NCBI GenBank assembly: GCA_035578905.1 | Contig: JAQJVL010001202.1 | Location: 62,001-126,000, forward strand | Length of the DNA: 64,000 nt | Direction: 5' to 3' | DNA from: Stictocephala bisonia | Lineage: Eukaryota > Arthropoda > Insecta > Hemiptera > Membracidae | Position numbers and translations under genes: made by a program | In this document: piece by piece, positions 59,488 to 64,000 of the stretch | Layout of the letters: each line of letters starts with the position of its first letter | Position numbering within the stretch: the first letter of the stretch is position 1 | The notes under the pieces: model-generated | Told to the model about the DNA's origin: nothing | Seen by the model: the letters and a program-made list of their open reading frames with translations, nothing else | The model's database searches: none

Positions 59488-59933
59488 CACTGGTGACGCA
59501 GTGCTGTAATCCAGCTACTTGGGGACAACGTGTTTGGGAGATTGTAGGCGATAAGTTGGATACTCGGTTCTCTTAATACCGACATGGCGTCCGCTCAGTG
59601 GTTGCTATCGGCGTGGACACCACTAGAGAAGTCTGGGGTGTCCATGTTGGGTGGTAGTCATTGTGCGGATGTTGTGTGGGTGAGATAACTGAATATCAGG
59701 CTTGTCAATTAGCTGAAACTCAGACCAGCACTACGTGGTTCGGATTCCACATGAATCCGTAGGTCCCTTGGTTGCCCTGGCTGTTGGGGTATTAATAAAT
59801 TGCCCTTTCTGAGGAACAGTTGAACTCAGTTATTAACCAGACTACACTCATCCACACTCATCCTACACTCATATAATCATTCATATTCGCCTTAAAATAC
59901 AACGTTGCGTCAGCGTCTCATATGTAAGAATTG
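59488..59933 (+). repeat. SINE-like family B, full copy
   Basis: Starts TGGTGACGCAGTGCTGTAAT and matches 21268-21716 along its whole length (CATTGTGCGGATGTTGTGTG; GGTTCGGATTCCACATGAAT; CTGAGGAACAGTTGAACTCA). It ends CTCATATGTAAGAATT. Confidence 0.85.
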
Positions 59934-60393
59934 TAAGAAAAATAAACCAACTACATTTTTGGTAATGGTGTGTAGATATCACGTTGTATCAGTGACAAGT
60001 AACAGTTATGAATCACAGTTACTAGAAGGAAACAGTGACTACGAAAACTGACAAACTGATGAATACCTGCTGCACGGTTCTAATAAACTACGCGTGTACT
60101 TGTAATGGCTCCATGATGAAGTAGTTAAATATAGTATGACGCAGAAGTGTAATTAATAACTACTGAAACTGACACGTTCGGTTGTTGAGTTAATATACAT
60201 TGTGGGCTATGTCAATTATCTCCATATGATGTCGGAAGTAACGTTACAATGTCACAGTTACACCGTAGCCACTAGGCACTTGATTTACTCATTGGCATTA
60301 AACACGTATATTTATTATAACATTTCGTTCATCGATTAGTCGTAAAACGTTGATAAGCGTGAATGTATTTTGTGAATTAAATAATAACTAGGT

Positions 60394-60880
60394 AGCTAGA
60401 GCAACTGCAGGACCTACAACCTACCGTGGAATTCGAACCACATATTATTGGCATAGCCTAATTTTTACTGACCTGACACTCAAATCTTAGAACTTAGGCT
60501 TAAGTGGCTGGTATCATAACTAGAATATATATTTTCCGGTGACAAACCGCGTCAAGGTACTATCTGCATTGTGTACAAGGTAACCAATGCTGTGATGTGG
60601 CATCTTCAGTTTCAGAGATACCTATGAAGATACCTTGATGCGGTTGTCACAGAAAATATAGATTCTAGACCTGACACTCTGTTGTCTTCGCTGATCACCA
60701 TATGAAGTTTGGTTATAACATCCAACGGAAACCGTGACTTTTCTAGTAGTGTCCACGCAAATGGCAACCGTTGAGTGGTCATCTTGTCGTTACTAATGTA
60801 ATTGAAAACAACACTTACTGCTTACAATTTTCAGAATTCTTATCCCCAAAGTAAGTTGATTACATCATTACTATAAAGTT
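60394..60880 (-). repeat. SINE-like family B copy, old, with nested inverted repeat
   Basis: Pieces in complement order are recognisable: GCAGGACCTACAACCTACCG (60408), GTAGTGTCCACGCAAATGGC (60745) and TATCCCCAAAGTAAGTTGAT (60841). A block at 60482-60667 interrupts it, with arms CTAGAATATATATTTTCCGG (60520) and the complement of the tract ending GATTCTAG (60668). The direct repeat GACCTGACACTC flanks the block at 60470-60481 and 60668-60679. Confidence 0.65.
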
Positions 60881-61145
60881 CCCGGAAAGCAATAAACGAT
60901 AGCAGTTTAATACCTTTGAAGTTACTCACTTGTTTAAGTTAGAACTAGATTCGGTTATTTTCATTGCAGTAAGATAATATCAGATATATTAACGGAGATC
61001 ACCTGATTTCTGAACTAGTGAAATGAAGGATCTGAAAAGTCTTTTTTGATACAAGTCTCATATAGAAAATTGCTTTGAATAGGGTTTTTAAAAAATCTCT
61101 GAAGACCACTTATATATATTTAATACAAATACCATTAGACTATTG

Positions 61146-61655
61146 AAGGTCTTCTCAACCTAAGTTGAGGCATCTGAGGTTCTAATGAACTGTCCGTCGT
61201 CCCTCCCTCTATCGTAAACAAACTAGTCAATGCTGCATGCACACGCTAGTTATATTTTGAACTTTTAGTGTTCAAAAATATAGTTAAAAATTATTCTAAT
61301 TAATAGAATTTAACCAATATTTTAATACGTTTCAGTTTTTGGCCCAAATCGACAGGATAATATTAAGAGGTTTTATCGATATTTCACTTTATTATCCCAA
61401 CAGTATTTGTTTCATGTTGTTTGCAGACACTCTTAATATTGTCAGATTAATCTGTGATAAAAACTGAAACGTATTAAAACATTTCTTAAGTTCTATTGTT
61501 TATAATATATTTTAATTACATTTTCAAATAATTAGTTCAAATTTGAACTAGCGTGTGCTTGAAACCTTGACCACCAGTTTGGTTACGACAGAGGGTGGGA
61601 CGACGGTCAGGTCATTAGACCCTCGGCTGTCTCAACTTATGTTAAGAAGCCCTTT
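61146..61655. mobile_element. fold-back element with arms of about 230 bp
   Basis: The left arm (GGTCTTCTCAACCTAAGTTG; CTGTCCGTCGTCCCTCCCTC; ATACGTTTCAGTTTTT; ATAATATTAAGAG) is matched in order by the complement of the right arm (GGGCTTCTTAACATAAGTTG; CTGACCGTCGTCCCACCCTC; ATACGTTTCAGTTTTT; ACAATATTAAGAG). The spacer at 61376-61430 is short. It has no ORF, and the duplication and superfamily are not resolved. Confidence 0.8.
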
Positions 61656-63079
61656 AGGTTGATAATTTTGTGCTTATAAGTGCATTTTATATTAAAAAAG
61701 TTGTCAAGTGATTATATAAAAACGAGTAAAAATTATATTAGACCCGGTAAGAATGGACGGAAATCTTGATATACGTTTTATATCTCTGGGAGAAGCGCCA
61801 GAAACTTCCACACCATATATGAGAGGAATTCCCTATGGATAGCATTGACGGCTGCATCCGTGAACACCCGGCATCTATTCAAAATAACAGTGGAATACTG
61901 AAGGTGACTTCAGATCCTGTTATATCTGACGTTTCCACATGATAATGTATCCTCTAAGTAATCACATGACGTCAGAATTACCAGTTACAGTTTCAGAGAA
62001 ACCTATAAACGACCCACTCATGTCTGTAATTCACGTTACTTATTCTATTTGTTGGAGTGAGGTCAATTCTACTGACCGCTTGTTATTTAATCAGTTTGCC
62101 TCTGTGAATGCTTGTAACACAGTTACACCTGGCCTTTACATCATTATCACGAATTGTTCGTGTGGCTTTCGTTAATAATGACGTATTGTTAAGTATAGTG
62201 TATATTTACTTTAATTTTAATATGGCAGTCATCATTTACAAATGGTTTATGCAGTTTTTGCTTACATTTTTGCAGATTCACAAAAAGAAAAAGAAAAAAA
62301 CCAAGCCGACGTTTATTATAATGCCCAATGAGGTTACAAGTTTATATTTGATACTATTACATAAGGCATCATATAAAAAGATATTGCGTATTGTGAGTCA
62401 ACATACAATTAATTACAAATACCTTACCTGACAGCCCATGTGAAGAGTGTTATGTTAGTCCGTCTGGAGTCGTAAGTCGTGTTGTAATAGGCTACCTCCT
62501 GAATGTGCACATAATTGAGTTTTGTCACAACATTATGGTGTTGTTCCTGGTTGGCAGTATTGTTAATGGTTTGATGTTAGTTTAGGCGGTAGCTCAACAT
62601 TTGCACACACAACACCCTTAAGTACTATATATGTAATCATTATAACTCATCTATCATAAAGGCAAACTATCAGCTAGGTAAATATGAGCTATCATCTAAA
62701 GCCTGTGGGAATGCGAGTGGTCGAGTAATCTAAAGAGCCAACACTTTGTATCTGAGTTAGCGATAGCGTTAGAGTTAATCTAGTCTTAACTGTTTTAATC
62801 GATAACATTTACACTAAATTGTAATGGTTCTCTCGTTTACTCTGTCTGATAAGTTTCCCTCATAGATTAATAACCTATAAGGAATGGGTAGATACACGTT
62901 GAAAAGGTAATCAGCTTGTTCTTAAAAAAAGATTTACTAACAATATTTTTTTTAGTAGCTCTACATCAACTTGAGGAGTAAGAACTACGTATAATCCCAA
63001 ATAAGTTATATATAAGGCAGATTGGTTAGTTTATCGGTGTACGGTAATGTCCCTTTTATCCACCCTTAGACCCTATACG
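61656..63079. other. no gene; possible tRNA-like stretch near 62710
   Basis: GCGAGTGGTCGAGTAATCTA at 62714 resembles the D-arm of Leu/Ser-type tRNAs, but no clear B box or cloverleaf follows. An A-rich AAAGAAAAAG tract is at 62283. I see no supported coding region. Confidence 0.35.
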
Positions 63080-63699
63080 ACGAGGGCCATCCAACCTATT
63101 TCATCATTATCATAAAAATCTCCTAACAACACGTCATGTAAAATCCCCCAACTAGGGTATATAAGACGTGTAGTCGTGATGTGCCTTCCAATCATCAACA
63201 ATCATGAAGGTCTTCCAATCTATTTATGATGATCGTGTCAGTCTCCCACATACATGTCACGTAAAATCCCCCGACCGGGGCATATAAGTGTAGTGGTGAT
63301 GGGACTTCCATTCCCCCACACACATACGATCATGAAGGTCTTCCAACCTATTTATTATGATTGTGACAGTCTCCCACCAACACGTCACGTAAAATCCCCC
63401 AACCGGGGCATATAAGTGTACTGGCGATGGCCCTTCCATTCATCCACACACACACAATCATGAAGGCCTTCCAATCTATTTATGATGATCGTGACAGACT
63501 CCCACCTTCACGTCACGTAAAATCCCCCAACCGGGGCATATAAGTGTACTGGCGATGGCCCTTCCATTCCCCCACACAAATACGACCATGATGGCCTTTC
63601 AACCTATTTATTATAATCGTGATAGTCTCTCACCTTCACTTCACGTAAAATCTCCCGACCGGGGCATATAAGTGTACTGGCGATGGCCCTTCCATTTAT

Positions 63700-63761
<62 letters not shown>

Positions 63762-64000
63762 ATGAAGGCCTTCCAATCTATTTATGATGATCGTGACAGA
63801 CTCCCACCTTCACGTCACGTAAAATCCCCCAACCGGGGCATATAAGTGTAGTGGCGATGGCCCTTCCATTCCCCCACACACATACGACCATGAAGGCCTT
63901 TCAACATATTTATTATGATCATGATAGACTCTCACCTTCACTTCACCTAAAATCTCCCGACCGGGGCATGTAAGTGTAGTGGCGATGGCCCTTCCATTTA
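63080..64000. repeat. 128-bp satellite array, continues beyond the window
   Basis: The element GTAAAATCCCCC(A/G)ACCGGGG recurs at 63138, 63261, 63389, 63517, 63645, 63819 and 63947. Spacing is 123, then 128 bp throughout, except for one unit expanded by a CA microsatellite. Later units alternate between two versions (ACAGACTCCCACCTTCACGT and ATAGTCTCTCACCTTCACTT types), so the array has a 256-bp higher order. Each unit has CACGTCACGTAAAA and GGCATATAAG. The frames across it are chance. Confidence 0.9.
63703..63758. repeat. CA microsatellite inside a satellite monomer
   Basis: About 27 CA units stand where neighbouring monomers have only CACACACACA or CACACATACG; this makes the monomer 46 bp longer. 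Confidence 0.95.

Noticed and set aside
62283..62431. Lysine-rich frame near 62.3 kb
   Set aside because: The lysines come from an A-rich run and the rest is of chance composition.
63080..64000. CRISPR-like array
   Set aside because: The units are 128-bp tandem monomers without short repeats and unique spacers, in eukaryotic DNA; it is a satellite.

Overview
The window looks like AT-rich nuclear DNA of an arthropod, most likely an insect. The signs are introns with GT/AG borders, tRNA-derived SINEs, Helitron, piggyBac and Tigger-type relics, CCTAA-like tracts resembling the insect TTAGG telomere motif, and several non-LTR retrotransposon lineages. No host gene can be supported with confidence; one possible terminal exon lies near 1450-1697. 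Almost everything recognisable is mobile or tandem repeat DNA.

Layout. 0-9 kb: SINE copies, an internally deleted piggyBac-like element (1957-2694), a Tc1-like relic (about 2880-3050), and a Tigger/pogo-like element (5506-8568) that holds a nested second piggyBac-like element (6938-8476). 9-13 kb: a polyA-tailed SINE and a 5'-truncated LINE with RT and RNase H, flanked by a 12-bp target-site duplication. 14-24 kb: RT relics, SINEs, palindromes, the first copies of a dispersed G-rich minisatellite, and a non-autonomous Helitron (23201-23714). 25-36 kb: SINE copies, a 46-bp perfect palindrome, and an inverted pair of MITEs. 39.4-40.7 kb: a satellite with an exact 173-bp period. 41-46 kb: a LINE fragment, a minus-strand Helitron, and SINEs. 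48.4-48.8 kb: the main minisatellite array. 50.2-51.1 kb: a long fold-back element. 52.3-58.2 kb: a nearly intact CR1/Jockey-like LINE. 58.8-61.7 kb: SINE copies, one carrying the minisatellite, and a second fold-back element. 63.1 kb to the end: a 128-bp satellite that runs out of the window.

The most notable locus is the LINE at 52.3-58.2 kb. ORF1 (52615-55149, 844 codons) joins a FLYWCH-type zinc finger, coiled coils, a SENP8/Ulp1-like (C48) cysteine protease domain with H-D-Q-C residues, and an SGNH esterase domain. ORF2 (endonuclease plus reverse transcriptase) has no usable ATG at its start. It overlaps ORF1 in the -1 frame, and the overlap carries a T_TTT_TTA slippery heptamer followed after about 6-9 nt by a predicted long stem. 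This suggests that ORF2 is made as an ORF1-ORF2 fusion by programmed -1 frameshifting. ORF2 is otherwise intact except for one extra A in an A run at about 56697-56703. Shorter relics at 14.7-15.4 and 19.9-20.8 kb come from related elements.
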